A stretch of DNA of 20,962 nt, taken from contig JBCCLJ010000123.1 of NCBI GenBank assembly GCA_039026915.1, positions 1 to 20,962 of the forward strand, read 5' to 3'. The notes beneath the pieces are model-generated. The model saw nothing but the letters and a program-made list of their open reading frames with translations. It ran no database searches and was not told where the DNA came from. The stretch's first letter is position 1. Every line of letters starts with the position of its first letter. Of the stretch, positions 7,732-14,429 are shown in pieces. Both the position numbers and the translations under genes were made by a program. This stretch comes from JBCCLJ01 sp039026915. Its GTDB lineage: Bacteria > Acidobacteriota > Thermoanaerobaculia > Multivoradales > Multivoraceae.

Positions 7732-7897
7732 TCTCTCCCGATTCGCTCATCGTTGTGAGCACTACGGCTCGCAAGCTCCCGTTGTTGCAATGATTTCGGG
7801 CGATTTCGCGATCCCGCACGCACCGCTTTTCCAGACACGACGAAGCCCAGGCAAGGCTCCGAAGAACCTGCCTGGGCGACGTTGCGCTAAGAGGCGA
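7732..7897. other. Intergenic region between the FecR-type gene and the ABC operon
   Basis: This 166-bp gap must hold the end of the FecR-type transcript and the promoter of the ABC operon, both on the minus strand. It contains the hairpin listed separately at 7845-7877, and two copies of GATTTCG at 7792-7798 and 7802-7808, ten bases apart. I could not identify a convincing sigma-70 -35/-10 pair in front of 7731. No ORF here looks coding. Confidence 0.5.
7845..7877 (-). terminator. Terminator-like hairpin after the FecR/DUF3352 gene
   Basis: The arms GCCCAGGCA (7845-7853) and TGCCTGGGC (7869-7877) are perfectly complementary over 9 bp. With one bulged A, two more pairs (GG 7855-7856 with CC 7867-7868) extend the stem. 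It begins 20 bp beyond the stop of the FecR-type gene. On the minus strand the 3' side reads CTTCGTCGTGTCT, which is pyrimidine-rich but not a true T-run, so intrinsic termination would be weak. It may instead be an mRNA 3'-end stabiliser. Confidence 0.55.
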
Positions 7898-10618
7898 TCA
7901 GATGTTGGCGCTGGTGCTCGCCGCGCCCGCATCCGGGGCGTCGAGCGATCCGGCGAACATCGCGCCGAGACCGAACATCGAACCGAGGCCCTCGAAGGGA
8001 GTCAGGCTCGGGCTGTTCGACACGACGCGGATCCGGTCGTCCTCGCCGTAGACGAGGTAGAGCGACGGACCGGCGTCCTCGGTCATCTCCGAGATCAGCG
8101 CCTGTGCCTGATCTTCCTGCTCCGGCGTGAGGCCTTCCGGCATCGGCACGCGGTCCAGGACTCCGGCGACCATCTCACCGATGCGGTTGAAGGCCACGGC
8201 GGAGAAGTCGATGTAACCGTCGGTCGGCAGGAGCTCACGGAACTCGGGCGCGGTGACCACGGTGACTCCGGAGTCGCGGATCGTCAGTGCTCGATCGAGA
8301 AGCGCTCGGCTCGGAGCCGCGATCAGGTAGCCGCCGTCGTAGACGTAGTGGACCTCGGCTCCGAGACCCAGCTCGCCGATGCCGTCGACCTCTCCGTTCA
8401 CCTGGTAGTAGGTGACGCCGTCGACATCGTTGCTCGTCAGAGCCACGCTCGACTGGATTCCCTCTTCGAGCATCTTGTCGTTGGCGCGCTGCACCATCGT
8501 CTCGATGACGTACTGGAGCGTGCCCTCGTCGTAGACCTCAAGCGCGATCTTCCAGGACGGCGTCGGCAGAGCGGGACCGTCGACGCCGAAAGCCACCTCG
8601 CCACCGAGCGATGCGAGGAGATCGTCGCGCACGGCGATCCCGGTCTCGGCCTCGATCTGATCGAGCGTCGAGCGCGCGTCCTCGTTGGTCGCCAGCAGCA
8701 GACCGAAGACCTCGTCGAAGAGCTCCGCCGGGTCGCGGGACAGACCCGCGCCGACGAAGGTGGTGTCCGGCGAGAAGAAGTCGAGCGACGCCACCGGGGC
8801 CGGGCTGGCGAGCCACGAGGCCATGCCCTGACGTGAGCCGTCGAAGCTCAGAGTCGCGGCCGTATGAGCCCGCTGCTCGTCCTGCTGACGGTCGACGATC
8901 AGGTAGCGCGCGCTGCTGAAGCCGGTCATGGCGAGCGCCATGGCCTCTTCGGACTCGGCGTTGCCGGTGATCTCGTCCCAGATGATCGCGAAGTCGATGC
9001 CGGCGACGAACTGGGCGCCGTCGGTATAGCCCTCGCGCAGAGCGCTGTGGAAGCCCGAGCCGACGAAGGGGTTGCCGCCGGTCGTCGCAGCGTAAACCTG
9101 CCGCAGCGCGGCCAGCGACGGCGTCGCCACCATGACGTCGGGTCCGACCCAGACGTAGAGGTCACCGTCGGTTCCGACCGAAGTCGAGGGGTCGTCGACG
9201 AAGGCGAGGGTGGGCACGTCATCGCCGTCGATCTGAGCTTCTTCCAGAAGCCGTTCGAACTTGTCCTCGAGAGCCGCGCGGAAGCCGAGCGGATCCGAGA
9301 CCTCCGACAGCACGACCGGCAGACCGAAGTCGTCGACCGCAGGCGCCATCGCCACGACCGTCTCGTCGCCCAGGTACTCGCTGAGCTCGCGAACGTGCGA
9401 GACCAGCTCATCGAGCGAAGAGCCGATGCCCGAAGCGTCGAGCTCCTGCATCCAGGCGTAGTAAGTCGGGTTGGCGGCAACGCGCTCGCGCAGGAGAGCG
9501 TAGGCGTCGGCGAAGGTCGCGGTCGGGTTGGGCAGAGCCACGTAGACCGAGGTGTCGGCCGGCACGAGATCGAGCAGGGAGCTCGAGTAGCGCGTCGTCG
9601 TCGCAGCCATCAGCTGGTTCAGACCTTGACGCAGCTCGCGGAACTCCTCGAGCATCGCCAGGTACTCGTCCGCGTTCTGGCTCCAGGAGAGCTCGGACTC
9701 GAACGGCAGCGAAGCGAGCTGTGCCCGCGTCGCCAGCTGGTCGCCGGGCAGCAGCGCCGTATTGGCGCGGCCGTGGTTGACCTCGACCTCACCCTCGATG
9801 ACCGACACGCGCGAACCCTTGGCGCCGTGGCTCACCGAGAAGATCGTTCCCTTGACGGAGACGAGGCACTCCTCGGTGGAGACGCCCAGCGAACCCGAGC
9901 CCTGCTCGGACGCTTCGACGATGATGTCGCCGCGGCGAACGCGGATCTGATGGCCGGTGCGCCGGCGCGTGACCTCGAACGAAGTGCGCTCGTTGATCTC
10001 GACCAGGGACTGGTCGGCCAAGCGGACGATCGCGCGGCTGCCCTTGGCGGTGCGAACTTCTTCTCTGCCGTCGATCCAGTCGCCCGGCTGCAGGCGAACC
10101 TGGCCGGCATCGGACATGTGGAAGAGCTGACCTTCGATCGACTGGACCTCGAAGAGGTCGCTCTGCGCTCCGGGCCATGCGCCACCAGAGAAGAGCCAGC
10201 CGCCGAAGAGCAGGCCGAGCAGGCCGGCGGCGACGGCACCGATCCGCCACCATGTGCGGTCTTCCGGCACCTCGAGCGGCGCCGGCGCATCCATCGGGCG
10301 GCCCTCGCGGATCGCCTTCAGTGCACGGCGGCAAGACAGGCAGTTCTTCACCTGGTCTTCGATGAGCATCGCGCGGGCTTCCGGCAGAGTCCCGGCCACG
10401 TAGGCTGGCAGCTGCGCCTGAATCTCTTCGCAGGTGTCCATCTTCGCGAGCTCGGCTTGAGCCGACGCCGTCTCTGCGGCGGTACCGACCGCTGCAGCGG
10501 CCTTCAGGCGTTCGAGGACTCGGGCGCTGGCCGCGTCGAGCGCCTCCGCCGAGGGCTCGTCCCGGCGCACGGCTTCCAGAGCCTCGTCGAGGAGAACGTC
10601 ATTGGGTTCTTGCTTCAT
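7898..10618 (-). CDS. FecR-domain / DUF3352-like membrane protein with degenerate anti-sigma finger
   Basis: A 906-residue protein starting at ATG 10618, overlapping the sigma-factor stop by four bases (ATGA). Regions: residues 1-60, a helical segment; 61-105, an anti-sigma zinc-finger-like unit with Cys63, Cys93 and Cys96 (CLSC), but Gln89 where the usual HxxxCxxC has His; 123-144, one membrane helix (WWRIGAVAAGLLGLLFGGW); about 155-295, a FecR domain (VSVKGTIFSVSHG, VSVIEGEVEV, LLPGDQ); about 350-880, a long region resembling DUF3352 (LVPADTSVYVALPNP near 351-365, FVGAGLSRDPAELFDEVFG further on). Topology should put the finger in the cytosol and FecR plus DUF3352 outside. By analogy with FecR and other anti-sigma proteins it would hold or activate the upstream ECF factor in response to an envelope signal. 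This is inferred from domain order and coupling. The missing His questions classical zinc binding. It is unusually long for a FecR-type regulator. Confidence 0.85.
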   Translation of the reverse strand: MKQEPNDVLLDEALEAVRRDEPSAEALDAASARVLERLKAAAAVGTAAETASAQAELAKMDTCEEIQAQLPAYVAGTLPEARAMLIEDQVKNCLSCRRALKAIREGRPMDAPAPLEVPEDRTWWRIGAVAAGLLGLLFGGWLFSGGAWPGAQSDLFEVQSIEGQLFHMSDAGQVRLQPGDWIDGREEVRTAKGSRAIVRLADQSLVEINERTSFEVTRRRTGHQIRVRRGDIIVEASEQGSGSLGVSTEECLVSVKGTIFSVSHGAKGSRVSVIEGEVEVNHGRANTALLPGDQLATRAQLASLPFESELSWSQNADEYLAMLEEFRELRQGLNQLMAATTTRYSSSLLDLVPADTSVYVALPNPTATFADAYALLRERVAANPTYYAWMQELDASGIGSSLDELVSHVRELSEYLGDETVVAMAPAVDDFGLPVVLSEVSDPLGFRAALEDKFERLLEEAQIDGDDVPTLAFVDDPSTSVGTDGDLYVWVGPDVMVATPSLAALRQVYAATTGGNPFVGSGFHSALREGYTDGAQFVAGIDFAIIWDEITGNAESEEAMALAMTGFSSARYLIVDRQQDEQRAHTAATLSFDGSRQGMASWLASPAPVASLDFFSPDTTFVGAGLSRDPAELFDEVFGLLLATNEDARSTLDQIEAETGIAVRDDLLASLGGEVAFGVDGPALPTPSWKIALEVYDEGTLQYVIETMVQRANDKMLEEGIQSSVALTSNDVDGVTYYQVNGEVDGIGELGLGAEVHYVYDGGYLIAAPSRALLDRALTIRDSGVTVVTAPEFRELLPTDGYIDFSAVAFNRIGEMVAGVLDRVPMPEGLTPEQEDQAQALISEMTEDAGPSLYLVYGEDDRIRVVSNSPSLTPFEGLGSMFGLGAMFAGSLDAPDAGAASTSANI

Positions 10619-11229
10619 GATGCTGCTCCTGCCACGTCTGCCATGGCTTCTTTCACCTGGGCTCTCGCCCGATGGAGTGTCACTGCGACCGAAGAGCGCG
10701 AGGTGCCGAGCATGTTGGCAATCTCGGTGTTTCCGAGCTCTTCGAAGTAGCGCAGGCTGAAGATCTCTGCCGAGCGCGGACTGAGCTCGGAGACGGCGCT
10801 GCGCAGTCCGTCTCTCAGCTCGTGACTCGCGACGCGCTGATCGGCGCGCGTCGTTCGGTCGCTCTCGATGGCCATCGGCTCGCCGTCAGCCTCGATCGGT
10901 ACGGCGCTGCGCCGCCCTTTGGCGCGCAGCAGATCGAGGCCGGCGTTGACCGCGGCACGGTGTAGGTAGCTGCCTGCGCCAGAGCCGAGCTGTGCCGGTT
11001 CATCCCGCTTGAGCAGCCTGAGAAAAATGGTCTGCAGCACGTCCTCGGCGTCCGGCATGTTGCCGGTGACGCGATAGGCAGCGCGCAGAATACGCCGCCG
11101 GTGCTGTTCGAACAGTTCGATGACGTCTTGCGGCAGTTCTGCCGCGGCGTCGTGGTGGCCGGCCGAGCTGGGGCCGGGCGTTGGTGAGCCGCCTTGTTCT
11201 GGCATTTTGGGCTGCATAAGTGGTTGCAC
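10615..11229 (-). CDS. ECF-family RNA polymerase sigma factor
   Basis: A 204-residue protein. I take GTG 11229 as start because AGGAGG (minus strand, 11241-11236) lies exactly 6 nt ahead; ATG 11217 and ATG 11205 are alternatives with poorer spacing. After about 33 polar, Pro/Ser-rich residues, region 2 is evident: VIELFEQHRRRILRAAYRVTG and DAEDVLQTIFLRLL, which bind core polymerase and the -10 element. Region 4 follows after a linker: LSPRSAEIFSLRYFEEL, then a helix-turn-helix in TEIANMLGTSRSSVAVTLHRAR, which reads the -35 element. There is no region 1.1 or region 3, as expected for ECF sigma factors. The stop overlaps the start of the FecR/DUF3352 protein, its likely membrane-bound partner. 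It is divergent from the ThDP enzyme gene. It probably autoregulates its own operon, but I could not identify a specific -35/-10. Confidence 0.9.
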   Translation of the reverse strand: MQPLMQPKMPEQGGSPTPGPSSAGHHDAAAELPQDVIELFEQHRRRILRAAYRVTGNMPDAEDVLQTIFLRLLKRDEPAQLGSGAGSYLHRAAVNAGLDLLRAKGRRSAVPIEADGEPMAIESDRTTRADQRVASHELRDGLRSAVSELSPRSAEIFSLRYFEELGNTEIANMLGTSRSSVAVTLHRARAQVKEAMADVAGAAS

Positions 11230-11235
11230 CTCAAT

Positions 11236-11241
11236 CCTCCT
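11236..11241 (-). promoter_or_regulatory. Shine-Dalgarno fixing the sigma-factor start
   Basis: The minus strand reads AGGAGG here, followed by six bases and the GTG at 11229. A perfect anti-16S match at ideal spacing favours the GTG over the ATG 12 bases further in. Confidence 0.7.
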
Positions 11242-11354
11242 ACCCTAACAACGGCGGGCCCTACGAGGGATTAACAGCCGGCCGCCGACGGCGCCTTCGA
11301 TCGCTTACACTGGCGGCTCTCTCGCACGAAAAACGTCCTCCAGAGAGGACAAGA

Positions 11355-11375
11355 GAGGCCGGCTCCGCCGGCCTC
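11355..11375 (+). promoter_or_regulatory. Leader hairpin upstream of the ThDP-enzyme gene
   Basis: GAGGCCGGC (11355-11363), loop TCC, GCCGGCCTC (11367-11375) gives a perfect 9-bp, GC-rich stem with a three-base loop. It ends 6 bases before the Shine-Dalgarno AAGGAG (11382-11387) of the next gene. It could limit ribosome access, stabilise the 5' end, or be a protein-binding palindrome in the DNA. No T-run follows, so it is not a standard attenuator. Confidence 0.5.
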
Positions 11376-11393
11376 AGAGCCAAGGAGTCCGCT

Positions 11394-13049
11394 GTGAACG
11401 TCGCTCAGGCCATTGCCGAGATCCTCAAGCGGGAGGGCGTGACCGATCTCTTCGCCTATCCGGTGAATCCGATCATCGAAGCCGCGGCTGAGGCCGACAT
11501 CCGAACGATCATCGTGCGCCAGGAGCGGACCGGCCTGCACATGGCGGATGCCGTCAGTCGTCTGACCTCCGGCGATTCCATCGGCGTGTTCACGATGCAG
11601 CACGGACCCGGCACCGAGAACGCCTACGGCGGCGTCGCGCAGGCGTACAGTGAGTCCGTACCCATGCTCGTCCTGCCAGCGGGGTACCCGCAGCGCAGCG
11701 CGCACGTCTCGCCCAACTTCAACGCGGCGTCGAACTTCGCGCAGATCACCAAGTCGTGCGAGCCGCTGACGATGCCCAAGGCGCTGCCCGAGGTCCTGCG
11801 GCGGGCATTCACCCGCATCAAGAACGGCCGCCCCGGCCCGGCGCTCGTGGAAGTCCCGGTCGACCTCTACGGCCGGGAATTCGAAGGCGACCTCCTCTAC
11901 GAACCGGCACCGAAGGTCCGCACGGGCCCCGACCCCGAGGCGATCGTCGCGGCCGCGAAGGCGCTCGCGGAGGCCGAGCGTCCCGTGCTCTACGTCGGCC
12001 AGGGTGTGCACTACGCCAAGGCCTGGCCGGAGCTGCTCGAGCTCGCCGAGCTCCTGTCGATCCCGGTGACGACGAGTCTCGAAGGCAAGAGCGCTTTCCC
12101 CGAATCGCACCCCTTGGCTCTCGGTTCGGGCGGGCGCGCGATTCCGGGTCCGGTGCACGAGTTCCTGACCGACGCGGACCTCGTCTTCGGCATCGGCTGC
12201 AGCTTCACGCTGACACCCTTCGGCACGCTGATGATCCGCTACCGCAAGGGCAAAACCTACCTTCACGCGACACTCGACGAGACAGACCTCAACAAGGAGC
12301 TCGTCTGTGACGTGCCGATCCTCGGCGATGCCAAGCTGGTGCTCAGGGCTCTCCTCGACGAGCTCCGTGACGCCCGCTGTGCGCACGCTGAGACCCGCGC
12401 TAGCGAGGTGCCCGCCGCCATCGCCGCTTCCAAGAAGGCCTGGCTCGACAGTTGGCGACCCAAGCTGACCTCCCGAGAAGCTCCGATGACGCCCTACCGC
12501 GTGATCGGCGAGCTGATGCAGTGCGTCGATCCGAACGAGACGATCATCACCCACGACGCCGGCAGCCCGCGCGATCAACTCTCCCCCTTCTGGACTTCAG
12601 ACGTCCCGCTCAGCTACCTCGGCTGGGGCAAGACGACACAGCTCGGCTACGGACTCGGCCTGGCGATGGGAGCGAAGCTCCAGCATCCCGAGCGCCTTTG
12701 CATCAACGTCTGGGGCGACGCTGCGATCGGCTTCACTGGCATGGACTTCGAGACGGCGGTACGCGAACGCCTGCCGATCCTCTCGATTCTCTTCAACAAC
12801 TTCTCGATGGCGATCGAGCTACCGATCATGAAGGTCGCCACCCAGAAGTACCGCAGCACCGACATCTCGGGCCACTATGCGGACTTCGCCCGAGCGCTCG
12901 GCGGCTACGGCGAGCGCGTCGAAGACCCCGGGCAGATCCGCGCGGCGCTCGAGCGCGGCATCGAAGCGACCCGCAACGGTCAGCCGGCACTCCTCGAGTT
13001 CCTGACGAGTCAGGAGCTCGAGATCTCGAAGGGTGGGCCGCCGGCTTAG
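11394..13049 (+). CDS. Thiamine-diphosphate-dependent enzyme, acetolactate synthase-like
   Basis: A 551-residue protein starting at GTG 11394, preceded by AAGGAG at 11382-11387 with 6-nt spacing; the longer upstream frame is discarded for that reason. It has the three-domain layout of the ThDP decarboxylase/acetolactate synthase superfamily. The Pyr domain carries catalytic Glu44 in VRQERTGLHMADA and the glycine-rich QHGPGTENAYGG (69-80). A central domain spans about 190-330. The PP domain carries the cofactor motif WGDAAIGFTGMDFE beginning at residue 440, ending in Asn468-Asn469. The usual GDG is GDA here (Ala443), but the Mg-binding Asp442 and Asn469 are kept. It resembles a family annotated only as thiamine pyrophosphate-requiring protein. 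It is probably a cytosolic 2-keto acid lyase or ligase; no small regulatory subunit (ilvN) or ilvC lies next to it, so a role in branched-chain amino acid synthesis is not supported. It stands alone as a monocistronic unit. Confidence 0.87.
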   Translation: MNVAQAIAEILKREGVTDLFAYPVNPIIEAAAEADIRTIIVRQERTGLHMADAVSRLTSGDSIGVFTMQHGPGTENAYGGVAQAYSESVPMLVLPAGYPQRSAHVSPNFNAASNFAQITKSCEPLTMPKALPEVLRRAFTRIKNGRPGPALVEVPVDLYGREFEGDLLYEPAPKVRTGPDPEAIVAAAKALAEAERPVLYVGQGVHYAKAWPELLELAELLSIPVTTSLEGKSAFPESHPLALGSGGRAIPGPVHEFLTDADLVFGIGCSFTLTPFGTLMIRYRKGKTYLHATLDETDLNKELVCDVPILGDAKLVLRALLDELRDARCAHAETRASEVPAAIAASKKAWLDSWRPKLTSREAPMTPYRVIGELMQCVDPNETIITHDAGSPRDQLSPFWTSDVPLSYLGWGKTTQLGYGLGLAMGAKLQHPERLCINVWGDAAIGFTGMDFETAVRERLPILSILFNNFSMAIELPIMKVATQKYRSTDISGHYADFARALGGYGERVEDPGQIRAALERGIEATRNGQPALLEFLTSQELEISKGGPPA

Positions 13050-13413
13050 ATCGAGGCGAGGTCGTACGCGCCTTGGCCGCCCGCAGACCGCGAATCCCCC
13101 CGGGTTCCCTGCGAGGAGCGCTGCATCTCGTGGCGCGGAGCGCTGCGGGAGCAGTCGACGCGGCCGTCGGCTCAAAGCCCCCGCCGCAAGAAGACCTCTG
13201 CTTCAAAGACGCACTGGGCACTTCGGCAGCCGCATCGCGATCGAGGGTCTCCGTGAGCTGAGGTGCGAACTCTGGTCGGATTGCCGCGTCGTCTGCCCTC
13301 GCAAGGACGCAGGGGAGCCGACGGCTTCCGGAAGGGCGGCGTCAGATGACTCCGTCGAACGCGACAGCGCTGGGTGGCGAGCATGCTGTTGGACAAGCCC
13401 ACTCCGCGGAACT
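13050..13413. other. Gene-free interval between convergent genes
   Basis: These 364 bp separate the 3' ends of the ThDP enzyme gene and the EamA gene. The frames open here are low-complexity Arg/Ser/Pro-rich translations without family signatures or ribosome sites, so I call no gene. It contains a 10-bp direct repeat GGAGCGCTGC (13115-13124 and 13137-13146), a 10-bp palindrome CTTCCGGAAG (13325-13334) and the long-range inverted repeat noted separately. No tRNA-like cloverleaf was recognised. A decayed gene or an unrecognised small RNA is possible. Confidence 0.5.
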
Positions 13414-13425
13414 CTAAGCGCTGTC
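13363..13425. repeat. 9-bp inverted repeat spanning the EamA stop codon
   Basis: GACAGCGCT at 13363-13371 is the exact reverse complement of AGCGCTGTC at 13417-13425, with 45 bp between the arms. The right arm encodes the last three residues of the EamA protein, and its TAG lies just inside the loop. A shorter match, TGGG 13371-13374 with CCCA 13398-13401, could form inside. No T-run follows on either strand. It may shape the 3' end of the EamA transcript. Confidence 0.4.
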
Positions 13426-14286
13426 CGGCTCCCCCCCACTTCGCGCTTCCCAAGCCGCCTTGATCACCGTCGCGAAGACGATGAGTCCACCGCCCACGAA
13501 AATCAGCAGACCGGGCCTCTCCGCGTGCAGCCAGTACGCCCAGAGCGGGCTCAACACCGGCTCGGCAAGGAGCAGCAGCGCGACCTCGAGGGCGGTGAGC
13601 TGTCGTGCGGAGCGCAGCAGGATCCAGTAGGCGAAGGCGATCTGAAAGACGCCAAGGTAAAGGACGACACCGTAGTCGACGACGCCCCCCGCGGCCAGGG
13701 GCCATGCCCATGGCAGACAGGCCAGTGCTGCGAAGGCGTTGCCCAGAGCGGCGGCCGCCGGGCCGGCGCCGCCGTCGTCTCCTGACTGCAGCCAGCGCAG
13801 TCCGACGACGGTGAAGGCGTAGCAGAGTCCCGAAAGCGCGGCGAGGAGGTTGCCGAGCGCCGGCTGGGGCGCCGTCGCGCTGGGCGTCACGGCGACGGTC
13901 AGGAGGATGCCAAGCCCTGCTGCAAAGGCGGGGAGGAGTGCCAGATCGACGCGGCGCAGCCGTTCACGCAGGAGCACTGGTCCGAGGACGACGACCCAGA
14001 CAGGTGAGGTGGCTTGGAGAAAGATCGTCGCGGCGGCCGTCGTCAGCTTGTTGGCGTGCACGAAGAGGACGAGCGTCGCAGCGTAGGCGACGCCGACCGG
14101 CAAGCACTTCCAGCTGAGTCGACGTCGAGCTTCGGGGAGCGCCAGAAAGAGCGCGAGAGCGGCGACCGCCGAGCGGGTGCCGGCGATCTGCCAGGCGTGC
14201 CATTCGGTCAGCTTGACCGCCGCGCCACCCGTCGAAAAGAGGACGCCCGCAGCAACGACACCGAGGACTGCAGAGCCTCGCGTCAT
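13414..14286 (-). CDS. EamA/DMT-family transporter
   Basis: A 290-residue integral membrane protein from ATG 14286 to TAG 13416-13414. About ten hydrophobic helices fall into two similar halves of five, the layout of EamA (drug/metabolite transporter) proteins. Family features include GVLFSTGGAAVKL in helix 1, the Arg after it (AGTRSAVAALALF), ATIFLQATSPVWVVVLGPVLLRE (split across helix 4 and its loop), the second-half counterpart ALEVALLLLAEPVLSPLWAY, and a final FVGGGLIVFATVI. The APxxP-like ends with Glu (LLRERL; LAEPV) are typical. Members export amino acids, nucleotides or other metabolites by proton exchange; substrate cannot be told from sequence. No partner gene adjoins it. It is divergent from the kinase gene over 143 bp. 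The Shine-Dalgarno (GGGCCGGG) is poor. Confidence 0.87.
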   Translation of the reverse strand: MTRGSAVLGVVAAGVLFSTGGAAVKLTEWHAWQIAGTRSAVAALALFLALPEARRRLSWKCLPVGVAYAATLVLFVHANKLTTAAATIFLQATSPVWVVVLGPVLLRERLRRVDLALLPAFAAGLGILLTVAVTPSATAPQPALGNLLAALSGLCYAFTVVGLRWLQSGDDGGAGPAAAALGNAFAALACLPWAWPLAAGGVVDYGVVLYLGVFQIAFAYWILLRSARQLTALEVALLLLAEPVLSPLWAYWLHAERPGLLIFVGGGLIVFATVIKAAWEARSGGEPDSA

Positions 14287-14429
14287 GCGATGCCCGGCCC
14301 AGAAACGGCCTCGAGCCCTGCCACGACGGGCATTGAGAGAGGCAATCCCTTAGAATCCTCGGGTAGGGGCTTTGCCCATCGCCTTTCTGCGCCCCGCCGA
14401 CCTGTCTCGGCGAGCTCTCTTTTCTTTTG

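Noticed and set aside
8864..10750. 628-codon open frame on the plus strand opposite the FecR/DUF3352 gene
   Set aside because: It is antisense to a gene with clear domains and coupled start. Its translation is rich in Arg, Asp, Val and Leu without family motifs, as expected from high-GC codon bias.
11271..11311. TTAACA and TACACT as promoter elements for the ThDP enzyme gene
   Set aside because: They are 29 bp apart, too far for one sigma-70 promoter.
11394..13049. Calling the ThDP enzyme ilvB (biosynthetic acetolactate synthase)
   Set aside because: No ilvN or ilvC neighbour is present, and its motifs (AYPVNP, GDA) differ from the usual acetolactate synthase large subunit.
13033..13785. 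250-codon plus-strand frame crossing the gap and the EamA gene
   Set aside because: Low-complexity Arg/Ser/Gly translation, no ribosome site, and it overlaps two real genes.
14333..14356. TTGAGA (14333-14338) and TAGAAT (14351-14356) as a kinase promoter
   Set aside because: The spacing is only 12 bp against the required 16-18, and no alternative -35 lies at the right distance from TAGAAT.
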